13,166 nucleotides of DNA from CAYXFZ01 sp964464385. Its GTDB lineage: Bacteria > Planctomycetota > UBA1135. The stretch is from NCBI GenBank assembly GCA_964464385.1, contig CAYXFZ010000073.1, positions 1-13,166 on the forward strand. Direction: 5' to 3'. Below, in pieces: positions 6,515 to 13,166 of this stretch. Below the pieces are notes generated by a model. That model made no database searches. It saw nothing but the letters and a program-made list of their open reading frames with translations, and was not told where the DNA came from. A program made the position numbers and the translations under genes. How positions within the stretch are numbered: position 1 is the first letter of the stretch; the number at the start of each line of letters is the position of its first letter.

Positions 6515-7488
6515 GCGCCCCGCGCCCGCTGCGCCTAGGGGTCGTGGGCGCACGCCGTGTGCGGGCCGGGACTGGGCCCTGGTTGGCCCGTCATGCCGCA
6601 AACTTGGGCGCCGAAGTCGTCGGCATCCTGGGAACGACTCCCGAAACGGCGGCCGAGGCGGCGGCCGACCTGGCCAAGGGTGGAATCCAGACCCAAGCCT
6701 GTTTGAGTTTGGATGAGTTGATTTCCGAGGTCGCACCCGATGCCTTGTTCGTGGCCTCGCCGGCGGGCACGCACCATGCTTGGTTGCAGCTGGCCCTGGA
6801 GGCCGAACTGCATGTGCTCTGCGAAAAACCTTTGTTGGCTGGCTTGGATGGTAGCGGTCAGCCGCTCTTGTCGGTCGCGGAAGAAGCTGCCTTGGCACAA
6901 GACTTGGCCGAGGGCTTTGCCAGTCAAGGGCTGATCTTGCGCGAGAGTTGCCAATGGCCGGAGACCCTGGCCGTTTGGCCGAGTTTGTATCCCGATTTTG
7001 ACTGGCGCGAGACGACTTCTTTCCGGATGCGCTTGGCCCCGTGGGGTGAGGGCCTTCGTCCTTGGATTGAAATGCTCTCCCACCCTCTGAGTCTTCTACA
7101 GGCCATTCGTCCTGGGCCCGTGACCTTGGAATCCATTCGCCCGGAATCGGATGCGGTGCAGTTTCGCTTCGCGACTTCTGCCGAGGCGGTGCTGTGTCGC
7201 TTGGAAATCGTCCCGGATACGGTCTTTCCGCGGCCTGCGGATTACTGGTTGAATGATCGTCTTTGCCAGCGCCGCATTCGCGAGGCCGACTATGCTTTCT
7301 TATTTGCCAATGATGCTGGCGAGGAAGTGCCGCTTGCGGATCCCATGATCTTGGTGGTGGAAGGATTTCTTCATGCCGCGCAAAGGGCCCGCGAAACGGG
7401 CGCGGCGCAAGTGGATGAAAATCTTGTGCGCCGTCAGTTTTTGGTAGCGGATTTGTTGCATGCTCTGCAAACCATGGTGGTTTCATGA
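6511..7488 (+). CDS. Gfo/Idh/MocA family oxidoreductase with atypical nucleotide-binding loop
   Basis: A 325-residue protein of the NAD(P)-dependent sugar and inositol dehydrogenase family. The N-terminal Rossmann domain begins LRLGVVGARRVRAGTG (about 7-22). The usual GxGxxG/A is replaced by GARRxRxGTG, so cofactor binding may differ. The family hallmark follows: DALFVASPAGTHH (77-89), then HVLCEKPL with Glu105-Lys106-Pro107, the lysine that usually takes part in catalysis. The C-terminal half has WIEMLSHPLSLL near the place of the usual catalytic His/Asp segment. GTG at 6511 is supported by GGAGG and by the GTGA overlap with the NUDIX stop. The stop overlaps the ATG of the radical SAM gene (ATGA). 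The context suggests it acts on a sugar or polyol intermediate in a surface-glycan pathway, but this is inference and no substrate can be read from sequence. Confidence 0.85.
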   Translation: MSAPRPLRLGVVGARRVRAGTGPWLARHAANLGAEVVGILGTTPETAAEAAADLAKGGIQTQACLSLDELISEVAPDALFVASPAGTHHAWLQLALEAELHVLCEKPLLAGLDGSGQPLLSVAEEAALAQDLAEGFASQGLILRESCQWPETLAVWPSLYPDFDWRETTSFRMRLAPWGEGLRPWIEMLSHPLSLLQAIRPGPVTLESIRPESDAVQFRFATSAEAVLCRLEIVPDTVFPRPADYWLNDRLCQRRIREADYAFLFANDAGEEVPLADPMILVVEGFLHAAQRARETGAAQVDENLVRRQFLVADLLHALQTMVVS

Positions 7489-8744
7489 ATCCTAAAACTC
7501 TGGACCCCCTCCACGATTTCGGTTCCAAATTGATGGCCCCGGAAATGTGGCCGACCGTCTCACGCTACATCGCTTGGCGGCGTTCGGTGCGGGCAGCCCG
7601 GGATCAGGGCGAGTTGCCGCCGTCGTTTCCAGAGGACATCGGTCCGCTGTCCATCAACTTGGACCTCACGACGGCCTGCAATTTCGATTGCGGCCATTGC
7701 ATTGACGCGGAGTCCTTGCATTCGCGGCAACGCCACGAAATGCAGGAATTGTTCGATTCCTTGCGCGAGTTGGCTCGTCGGGGTTTGCAATCCGTCATTC
7801 TGATTGGCGGCGGCGAACCCACCATCCATCCCGCCTTCGTGGAGACGGTTCGCTTTCTGAAACAGGATCTTGCTCTGCAGGTGGCCTTGGTCAGCAATGG
7901 TGCCCGCCCCGACCGTCTCGCCGAGGCATTCCCCCTCTTGGAGTCTGGCGACTGGGTGCGCCTTTCCTTGGACTCGGGCACGGACGCCACTTTCCAGGCC
8001 ATGCATCGTCCCAAGGTGGCCATTACCTTGGAAGAGATTTGCCAGGGCGCTGTCCAGGCCCGCGGACCGCACACGGATGTGGTCCTTGGTTTTTCCTTTG
8101 TCATCGTTTGGCCCGGCGCTGGCGGAGAGGAGGTGGTGGAGAACTTCCATGAAATGGAATTGGCCGCTCGCTTGGCGCGCGATCATGGCTTTGATTACAT
8201 TTCCTTCAAGCCTTTTTTGGAACGTGCTGATCAGGGGGCCGAGGTGCTGGATGGGGGGGATGCCACGCAGGAAAAGGTGTTGGCCATGTTGCGCGACTCA
8301 TTGGAAAACGCACAATCCTTGGAGATGGATGCCTTCCGAGTCATTGTCAGCACCAATTTCCGCGCCCTCTTGGATGGCAGTTGGCGGCAATACTGCGATC
8401 AACCGAAGGAGTGTCATATGCAAGTGTTGCGCCAGGTCGTTTCCCCTTTGGGAATTTTCAACTGTCCTGCCCATCGCGGGGTTGAGAAAGCATCTCTGGG
8501 ATCTTCGACCGCTTGGAAGCCTAAAGAATTTGCTCCACCGCAAGCGGCCGCAGGTACCGCCAACATCCTGGACAACTTTGATGCATCCTGTGAATGCTCG
8601 GAAGTGGTTTGTCTATACAACCCCGTGAACCACCTTTTGGAGAATTGGATTCAGTCGGGTTTGAATGGTGGTACGCAAGAGCACTCGGGTGCGCCGGACG
8701 TCGAGCCTACAAACTCATCCCGACCCAGAGACTTGTTTCTTTGA
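7485..8744 (+). CDS. radical SAM protein with cysteine-rich (SPASM/twitch-like) C-terminus
   Basis: A 419-residue radical SAM enzyme. The [4Fe-4S]-SAM motif is CNFDCGHC (Cys65, Cys69, Cys72) after LDLTTA. The SAM-binding GGGEP is at 108-112, and a further (beta/alpha) barrel strand is LVSNGARPDRL (135-145). The C-terminal part holds six cysteines (304, 310, 327, 369, 371, 376) around SPLGIFNCPAH and CECSEVVC. This suggests at least one auxiliary iron-sulfur cluster, but the spacing is not a textbook SPASM pattern. The last 30 or so residues are polar and look unstructured. The ATG at 7485 overlaps the previous stop (ATGA), and the TGA at 8742-8744 shares a base with the next ATG. No small precursor peptide gene is visible nearby, so peptide maturation has no direct support. 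The reaction is unknown. Confidence 0.9.
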   Translation: MNPKTLDPLHDFGSKLMAPEMWPTVSRYIAWRRSVRAARDQGELPPSFPEDIGPLSINLDLTTACNFDCGHCIDAESLHSRQRHEMQELFDSLRELARRGLQSVILIGGGEPTIHPAFVETVRFLKQDLALQVALVSNGARPDRLAEAFPLLESGDWVRLSLDSGTDATFQAMHRPKVAITLEEICQGAVQARGPHTDVVLGFSFVIVWPGAGGEEVVENFHEMELAARLARDHGFDYISFKPFLERADQGAEVLDGGDATQEKVLAMLRDSLENAQSLEMDAFRVIVSTNFRALLDGSWRQYCDQPKECHMQVLRQVVSPLGIFNCPAHRGVEKASLGSSTAWKPKEFAPPQAAAGTANILDNFDASCECSEVVCLYNPVNHLLENWIQSGLNGGTQEHSGAPDVEPTNSSRPRDLFL

Positions 8745-10054
8745 TGGCCAACCCGGTTTATGATGGTCCTGGTCGGGCGGAGCACTATGCCCAAGGCCGT
8801 TGGCAAGGTACGGCCAGGCGGCGCAGAACGGCCCGCAAAGAAGGGGAGCATTTTTCCTCGATGCTGCAGGAGTGTGGGCCGCTGGCGGATGTTGCCGATG
8901 CTCCCTGCGGCACGGGGCGCTTTGCGCCGCTCCTGCAGAAGGCGACCTTGTCTTGCCTGGGCGCGGATCTTTCCAGTGCCATGTTGCAGCAATGCCGACA
9001 AGCGGGGGCGTATCCCGGAAAACTATTGCAGGCCGATTCTGGATCTTTGCCTTGGACTGATCAGTCCTTGGATTTGCTGTTTTGTTCTCGACTGATGCAC
9101 CATTTTCCCGAGGTCCATCAGCGTCGTCCCTTGTTTGCTGAAGCCGCTCGGGTCAGCCGTCGGTGGTGGCTGACCACCTGCTTCGATTCCGCCAGCTTTC
9201 AATCTTGGCGGCATCGCCTGCGAGGCCGGCGGCCTAGCCGTCATGCCATGCCGCAGGCCCAATTTCTGACCGAAGCTGCCGAGGCTGGTTTCCGGATGGT
9301 GCGGCGCCAATTTGTGGCCCGCGGAATCAGCGAGCAAGTCCTGCTTTTGATGGAGCGGGCCCCAGAAAAGATTTTGGTGGACGATCCGACGGTGCGCGTT
9401 GCCGTTTTCCCATCGCGACCACACGCCATTTTCAGCAAGGAATATTTTTTCCCTAGCTTTCCGCAGCGCCTTGCCGGTTGGCGGCGACATTCCTTTTTTG
9501 GACAACCCAAAGCGGAACGGGAGGCGGAAAATTTGCGACTGCTTGCCAAGATTGGAGTTCCTGTTCCGGCTGTGTGTCACGTCTGGACGAGACGAGATCT
9601 TTGTGGCTTTGTTCTTTCTTCTCGTTTGGATTTGGAGTACCTGGAAGGGGCCGTGGATTTGCAACGCTTCTTGGAAAGTGGCGAGTGCCCCAGCGATGCG
9701 TTTTGGCAAGAAACCGGCCGTAGCATGCGCCGAATGCATGATGCTGGTTTTTTTCATCGTGGCATGGCGGCTCGCAATTTGCTTGTCACGCGACAAGGCG
9801 CTCCCGTTTGGATCGATCCGGCAAAGTCTCGTTGGCGCAACAGACTTCGGGTGGAGGAAATTGCGGCCGACTGCGCTCTGCTTTGGGCGCCTCTGCTTCC
9901 GGGAGGTCCGGCGGCGGCCTGCCTTCAGGACAAAGCGGATTCCGTCCTAAAAACCATGCAAGCTGCTTACGGAGAATTGCCCTCTGGTTGGGAGCGGACA
10001 AGCCAACCGGTGCAATGCGAGTTCAAGCGCTGGCAAGGTGCCGTCAAGACTTGA
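8744..10054 (+). CDS. fusion: class I SAM-dependent methyltransferase plus LPS (Kdo/WaaP-type) kinase-like domain
   Basis: A 436-residue two-domain protein. Residues about 40-200 are a class I methyltransferase: motif I VADAPCGTGRF (50-60), acidic GADLSSAM (Asp75), LLQADSGSLPW (Asp98) and LDLLFCSRLMHHF. From about 205 the protein resembles the lipopolysaccharide kinase family (KdkA/WaaP/InaA type): SKEYFFPS with Lys232 as candidate ATP-binding lysine, AERE/AENLRLLAKIGVPVP (about 257-274), then HDAGFFHRGMAARNLLV and VWIDPAKSR. In the catalytic loop the HRD-type aspartate is glycine (H338-R-G340), while Asn345 and the metal-binding-type Asp358 remain. It may therefore be a weak kinase, use other chemistry, or be a pseudokinase. 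The ATG at 8744 shares one base with the upstream stop (TGATG). Upstream starts as far as 8594 overlap the radical SAM gene and add non-conserved residues. The 3' end overlaps convergent etfA by 11 bp. Confidence 0.82.
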   Translation: MANPVYDGPGRAEHYAQGRWQGTARRRRTARKEGEHFSSMLQECGPLADVADAPCGTGRFAPLLQKATLSCLGADLSSAMLQQCRQAGAYPGKLLQADSGSLPWTDQSLDLLFCSRLMHHFPEVHQRRPLFAEAARVSRRWWLTTCFDSASFQSWRHRLRGRRPSRHAMPQAQFLTEAAEAGFRMVRRQFVARGISEQVLLLMERAPEKILVDDPTVRVAVFPSRPHAIFSKEYFFPSFPQRLAGWRRHSFFGQPKAEREAENLRLLAKIGVPVPAVCHVWTRRDLCGFVLSSRLDLEYLEGAVDLQRFLESGECPSDAFWQETGRSMRRMHDAGFFHRGMAARNLLVTRQGAPVWIDPAKSRWRNRLRVEEIAADCALLWAPLLPGGPAAACLQDKADSVLKTMQAAYGELPSGWERTSQPVQCEFKRWQGAVKT

Positions 10055-10994
10055 TCTTGGCCAGTTCTTCGGCCAATACCGGCAGGATCTCTTCCACTTC
10101 GCCGACGATGGAATATGTGGCGTGTTGGTGGATGGGGGCATCGGCGTCCTTGTTGATGGCGACGATGATCTTGGAATTGGACATGCCTGCGAGGTGTTGA
10201 ATTGCACCCGAAATCCCGCAGGCGAAGTAAAGTTCTGGGGCGACGGTTTTTCCGGTTTGGCCTACCTGTTCGGAATGAGGCCGCCAACCGGAATCCACAA
10301 CAGCGCGTGAGGCGCCAAGGGCCGCGCCCGGAAGGGCGTCGGCAACGGCCTCAAGCAGGATCCAGTTTTCAGGACTGCCCATGCCGCGGCCACCGCTTAC
10401 GACGCGGGTTGCTTCGGCAACATCAGGTCGGCCACCCTGGCTGGCCGCCACCGAAACCACTTGCGAGGCGCCGGTTTCGGCCGTGGTCTCGGCCATGGTG
10501 GCCTCGTGTTCCCGGCCAGCGGGGGTGAAGAAGTTGGGGCGCAGCGAGGCCGCCGCGTTGCCAGGGATTTGAATGGTCAAATTGGCCTTGCCGGCATACA
10601 CCGGACGGTGAAATTGCAATTGACCATCCTGGACCTCAATGCCGGTGCAGTCGGCGGCGATGCCGGAATCCAGACCAGCACCGAGGCGGCCCAAGAGGTC
10701 GCGGCCACGCACCGTGGAGGACAAGAGGACCAAGCTGGCTTCGATTTCCTTGGCCACTCGCACGGCAACCGCGGCCGTGGCCTCGGCCGAATGGGTCGCG
10801 GAGTTTGTGGACAACACATGCTCAGCGCCGGCAGAACCAAGCGCCGCCGCATCGAGGGCCACTGCTTCGGTGGCCAGCGCGGTGACGGTGCCGCCGCCGG
10901 CTTCATCAGCCAAGTAGCGCCCGGCGCCGAGGGCCTCGAAGGAGGAGAGACGGACTTGGCCGTCGCGACTTTCCAAAAGGACGAGGATGTTCAT
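10044..10994 (-). CDS. etfA: electron transfer flavoprotein alpha subunit
   Basis: A 316-residue FAD-binding ETF subunit that, with EtfB, accepts electrons from acyl-CoA and related dehydrogenases and passes them to ETF:quinone oxidoreductase. The C-terminal FAD domain is canonical: SGGRGMGSPENW (about 201-212), SRAVVDSGWRPHSEQVGQTG, and VAPELYFACGISGAIQHLAGM, then AINKDADAPI. The N-terminal domain has VRGRDLLGRLGAGL and GIAADC. ATG at 10994 is chosen because it starts the first beta strand (MNILVLLES) 7 nt after the etfB stop. The frame stays open upstream to 11072, but only inside etfB. There is no Shine-Dalgarno before the ATG, so translation may depend on coupling to etfB. No partner dehydrogenase is in the window. 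The 3' end overlaps the convergent methyltransferase-kinase gene by 11 bp with no hairpin terminator. Confidence 0.96.
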   Translation of the reverse strand: MNILVLLESRDGQVRLSSFEALGAGRYLADEAGGGTVTALATEAVALDAAALGSAGAEHVLSTNSATHSAEATAAVAVRVAKEIEASLVLLSSTVRGRDLLGRLGAGLDSGIAADCTGIEVQDGQLQFHRPVYAGKANLTIQIPGNAAASLRPNFFTPAGREHEATMAETTAETGASQVVSVAASQGGRPDVAEATRVVSGGRGMGSPENWILLEAVADALPGAALGASRAVVDSGWRPHSEQVGQTGKTVAPELYFACGISGAIQHLAGMSNSKIIVAINKDADAPIHQHATYSIVGEVEEILPVLAEELAKIKS

Positions 10995-11001
10995 GATTGG
11001 A

Positions 11002-11757
11002 TCAGAGGACTTTGGATTCTTCTTGCAGGAGGCGCAGGAGTTCCGGCACGGCGTCGGCACCCTGGCCAACAACTTGACCTGCGGGGCGTTGCGGTGGTGG
11101 GGTCATGGCCAAAATGTTGACCTTGGCTTCTTTGGCCTCGGTTTCAAGGATGTCCAGCGATTTCTTTTTCGCGGCCATGATGCCCTTGAGGCTGGCGTAG
11201 CGCGGTTCGTTCAAACCCTTTTGGCAGGTGAGGGCGCAGGGAAGCGAGGCCTCGATCGTTTCGGTGGCACCCTCGGCCTCCCGTTGGCAGCTCACTTTGG
11301 AATCAGCGAGATCCAGGTGCTCAATTTCGGTGATGCAAGGAATTCCCAACAGGGTGGCTACCGCGGGCCCGACCCCGTGTTGATCGCGATCTACCGCTTG
11401 TTTGCCAAAGAGCACCAGATCGTATTCCATGTCCCGGATGGCGTCGGCCAAAACTTGGGCCGTGGCGATGGCATCTGCATGCGGGGCACGTTCGTTTTGC
11501 AAGAGAATCGCGGCATCGGCGCCCATGGCCAACCAAGTACGCAGTTCCTTTTGGCTCTCGGCGGCGCCAAAAGTGAGGACGGTGACGCTGCCCTCACCAG
11601 CGGCATCGCGCTGCTTTAGGGCCTCTTCGACCGCGAACTCGTCGTAGGGATTGAGCACAAACTCGATCCCGGCCGGATCCAAGGCGAGGCCACCTTGGGC
11701 AATGTTGATGCGGGCCGTGGTGGCGGGCACGCGTTTTACGCAGACAATGATTTCCAT
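11002..11757 (-). CDS. etfB: electron transfer flavoprotein beta subunit
   Basis: A 251-residue AMP-binding partner of EtfA, of normal length. It starts MEIIVCVKRVPAT, shows NPYDEFAVEEALK (about 36-48), the dehydrogenase-docking and nucleotide region ending VLFGKQAVDRDQHGVGP (the usual DGD-type triplet reads DRD), LGIPCIT, and the ETF-beta signature GLNEPRYASLKGIMAAKKK. The conserved leucine-containing recognition segment suggests the standard dehydrogenase-serving type, not the bifurcating type, but I cannot separate these with certainty. It is followed after 7 nt by etfA. Upstream, TAGAAT at 11790-11785 could be its own -10 box, and AAGG lies 6 nt before the ATG as a weak ribosome binding site. 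Confidence 0.95.
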   Translation of the reverse strand: MEIIVCVKRVPATTARINIAQGGLALDPAGIEFVLNPYDEFAVEEALKQRDAAGEGSVTVLTFGAAESQKELRTWLAMGADAAILLQNERAPHADAIATAQVLADAIRDMEYDLVLFGKQAVDRDQHGVGPAVATLLGIPCITEIEHLDLADSKVSCQREAEGATETIEASLPCALTCQKGLNEPRYASLKGIMAAKKKSLDILETEAKEAKVNILAMTPPPQRPAGQVVGQGADAVPELLRLLQEESKVL

Positions 11758-11784
11758 GGGGATGCCTTGGGCAAATGGCGCAAC

Positions 11785-11790
11785 ATTCTA
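11785..11790 (-). promoter_or_regulatory. probable -10 element for etfBA
   Basis: TAGAAT on the minus strand in the 48-bp spacer between lptB and etfB, with an expected start near 11778 and a leader of about 21 nt. No good -35 hexamer is seen at the standard distance. It shares the string TAGAATG with the NUDIX promoter at 5792. Confidence 0.4.
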
Positions 11791-11805
11791 CCCCTTCCCC
11801 TGGCC

Positions 11806-12540
11806 TCAGGAGAGCTCGAAGCGACGGCCCAGATAAACCTCGCGAACCTGTTCGTTGGCAACCAATTGCTCCGGGGTACCATCCGCCAACACCTTGCCAT
11901 CCGCCAGAATGTAGGCCCGGTCGGTGATTTGGAGGGTTTCTCGGACGTTGTGGTCCGTCAATAGGATGGCAATGCCACGCTCCTTCAAGCTGCGTAGGAT
12001 TTCCTGAATTTCCTCCACGGCAATGGGGTCAATGCCAGAGAAGGGCTCGTCCAGGAGGAGCAAGGAAGGATGATTGGCCAAGGCACGGGCAATTTCCAAT
12101 CGCCGCCGCTCGCCGCCGGAAAGGATCTCGCCGCGGCTGTTCTTGAGATGGGAAAGCCCAAATTCCTCCAATAGGGAGTCGGTTCGCTGGCGGCGATCCG
12201 GAGCGGAGACTCCGGCCACTTCCAGGATTCCCAACAGATTTTGTTCCACCGTGAGGTTTCGAAAAACGGAAGGTTCCTGGGCGAGGTAGCCCATGCCCAA
12301 CCGAGCACGCTTGTGAATGGGCAGTTTGGTCAGGTCGTGTCCGCGCAGGTGGACTCGACCTCGATCCGGGCGGATCATGCCCATGCACATGCCGAAAGTG
12401 GTCGTTTTGCCGGCCCCGTTGGGACCCAAGAGTCCAACAAATTCATTTTCGCTTACATGGAGGCTGACCTGATCCACAACCTTGCGGCCGGAAAAAGATT
12501 TTTCCAAATCCTCAACTTGGAGAAGAGCGTTTTCGGTCAT
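11806..12540 (-). CDS. lptB: LPS export system ATP-binding protein LptB
   Basis: A 244-residue ABC ATPase that powers extraction of LPS from the inner membrane with LptF, LptG and LptC. Walker A GPNGAGKTT (39-47), Q-loop YLAQEPSVF (Gln88), signature SGGERRR (141-147), Walker B LLLLDEP with FSGID (Asp164, Glu165) and switch His197 in TDHN are all intact. The YLAQE-SVFRNLTVEQN segment and the ending VREVYLGRRFEL are typical of LptB and separate it from amino-acid and other ABC ATPases. The ATG at 12540 overlaps the stop of the signal peptidase gene (ATGA), so an upstream in-frame start at 12609 is unlikely. A weak AGGA lies about 8 nt upstream of the ATG. lptA, lptC, lptF and lptG are not in the window. 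Confidence 0.93.
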   Translation of the reverse strand: MTENALLQVEDLEKSFSGRKVVDQVSLHVSENEFVGLLGPNGAGKTTTFGMCMGMIRPDRGRVHLRGHDLTKLPIHKRARLGMGYLAQEPSVFRNLTVEQNLLGILEVAGVSAPDRRQRTDSLLEEFGLSHLKNSRGEILSGGERRRLEIARALANHPSLLLLDEPFSGIDPIAVEEIQEILRSLKERGIAILLTDHNVRETLQITDRAYILADGKVLADGTPEQLVANEQVREVYLGRRFELS

Positions 12541-13166
12541 CGCACCATTCCTACGCGGATGGTGGGCCACAAGGGTAGGAATACCGAAACGGCTCGACCC
12601 ATGAGGCAATTGCGGGGTACGAATGGGCCGGCCTCACGCAGATCAATGTCGATGGAGTCTGCCGGGATGACATGGAGTTCGCCGAATTGATCGCGGAAAG
12701 TCATATGGGATCGTGCAGCATTCCAACGCGGGTTGTCAAAATCTGGATTGCTTGAGCTGCGGAAGTTGTCGCCACGCAATTGATGCACCCCTTGAACGGG
12801 CGGNNNNNNNNNNAATTCCATCGTGCGAGCCTCCCAGTCGCGGCTATCGTGGGAGTTTTGGGTGTTGTCTCCCATCATGAAGTAGTGCCCCGCGGGTATT
12901 TGAAAGATGGGGGCAGAACCTTGGCGCGGAGGAAGGTAGTAAATGTCGCGCTCCAGGGTGGGTGGGGCGAGGCTCCATGGTCCACCCGTTGTTGTGAATT
13001 TCACGCCATTGCGCATCGTTGGAATGGGCTCCAAATCTAGACTCCTATGAAAGACGAATTCGCCTGTACTCGACTCCAGCTGGAGACGCAGTTCGTGATC
13101 CCAGAAGGCCAAGTCCACGGCAAGGCTCTCGCCAGTTTGAAAGGGGAAGTCCTGCTGCACGAGAAT
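12537..13166 (-). CDS. lepB: signal peptidase I, C-terminal part (5' end outside window)
   Basis: The open frame runs to the right edge, so the N-terminus with the membrane anchor and the catalytic Ser and Lys lies outside the window. The visible 209 or so residues are the periplasmic beta domain. The type I signal peptidase block GHYFMMGDNTQNSHDSRDW and the closing FVPRNCLMGRAVSVFLPLWP are clear. Between them are about 80 residues, longer than in compact enzymes, partly hidden by a 10-N run with the same frame on both sides. A long stretch rich in Pro, Gly and Thr lies before the GDN block. Type I signal peptidases release exported proteins by cutting after the signal peptide. The stop overlaps the start of lptB by 4 nt. 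Family assignment is firm; the upstream extent is unknown. Confidence 0.88.
   Translation of the reverse strand: MLVQQDFPFQTGESLAVDLAFWDHELRLQLESSTGEFVFHRSLDLEPIPTMRNGVKFTTTGGPWSLAPPTLERDIYYLPPRQGSAPIFQIPAGHYFMMGDNTQNSHDSRDWEARTMEXXXXPPVQGVHQLRGDNFRSSSNPDFDNPRWNAARSHMTFRDQFGELHVIPADSIDIDLREAGPFVPRNCLMGRAVSVFLPLWPTIRVGMVR
12804..12813. other. assembly gap (10 N) inside lepB
   Basis: Ten N bases fall in the insert between the GDN-type block and the C-terminal GRA block of signal peptidase I. The frame is the same on both sides. Confidence 0.99.

Noticed and set aside
6407..7528. 373-codon open frame on the minus strand, antisense to the oxidoreductase gene
   Set aside because: The translation is Pro/Arg-rich with no recognisable fold. 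The plus-strand gene has a clear family match, a good ribosome binding site and coupled neighbours.
8594..8743. Upstream start for the methyltransferase-kinase gene at 8594
   Set aside because: It would overlap the radical SAM gene by 150 bp with a different-frame, non-conserved leader. The TGATG junction at 8742-8746 is the natural start.
12541..12609. Upstream start for lptB at 12609
   Set aside because: The ATG at 12540 forms an ATGA overlap with the lepB stop and gives the normal LptB N-terminus.

Overview
The window looks like chromosomal core-genome DNA from a GC-rich diderm (LPS-bearing) bacterium. The evidence is an ADP-heptose adenylyltransferase (RfaE2), a WaaF-type heptosyltransferase, LptB and an LPS-kinase-type domain. 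The phylum cannot be fixed from the sequence. I see no insertion sequence, phage gene, CRISPR array or rRNA. Coding density is extreme: almost every junction within a strand is a stop/start overlap, and non-ATG starts are common (GTG for ligA and the Gfo/Idh/MocA oxidoreductase, TTG for the phospholipase D-like gene and probably rfaE2). Two 10-base N runs (5924-5933 and 12804-12813) lie inside coding sequence.

Layout. (1) Plus strand, 1-2233: the 3' end of a gene whose tail resembles a B12-binding domain, then ligA (NAD-dependent DNA ligase), overlapping as GTGA. (2) Minus strand, 5764-2223: rfaE2, waaF, a cardiolipin synthase/phospholipase D-like gene and an endonuclease/exonuclease/phosphatase (EEP) gene. 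A tRNA-Val(CAC) gene lies on the plus strand in the gap between waaF and the PLD gene, so it is antisense to any transcript crossing that gap. (3) Plus strand, 5804-10054: four genes chained by overlapping stops and starts, namely a NUDIX hydrolase, a Gfo/Idh/MocA oxidoreductase, a radical SAM protein, and a fusion of a SAM-dependent methyltransferase with an LPS-kinase-like domain. (4) Minus strand, 13166-10044: the C-terminal part of signal peptidase I, lptB, then etfB and etfA.

How the genes fit together. rfaE2 makes ADP-heptose and WaaF uses it for the LPS inner core. LptB powers LPS export. The PLD/EEP pair recalls clsB-ybhP of enterobacteria and suggests membrane phospholipid work. The four-gene plus-strand cassette is divergent from rfaE2 across only 39 bp. 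Because its last gene carries an LPS-kinase-like domain, it may modify a cell-surface glycan or lipid; this is inference. etfBA feeds electrons from acyl-CoA-type dehydrogenases to the quinone pool and looks unrelated to the envelope genes.

Most unusual points: the methyltransferase-kinase fusion whose HRD-type catalytic Asp reads as Gly; the uncharacterised cassette it belongs to; the PLD protein with Arg in place of the first HKD lysine; the tRNA-Val whose probable promoter overlaps the PLD start codon; and two convergent gene pairs that each overlap by exactly 11 bp.
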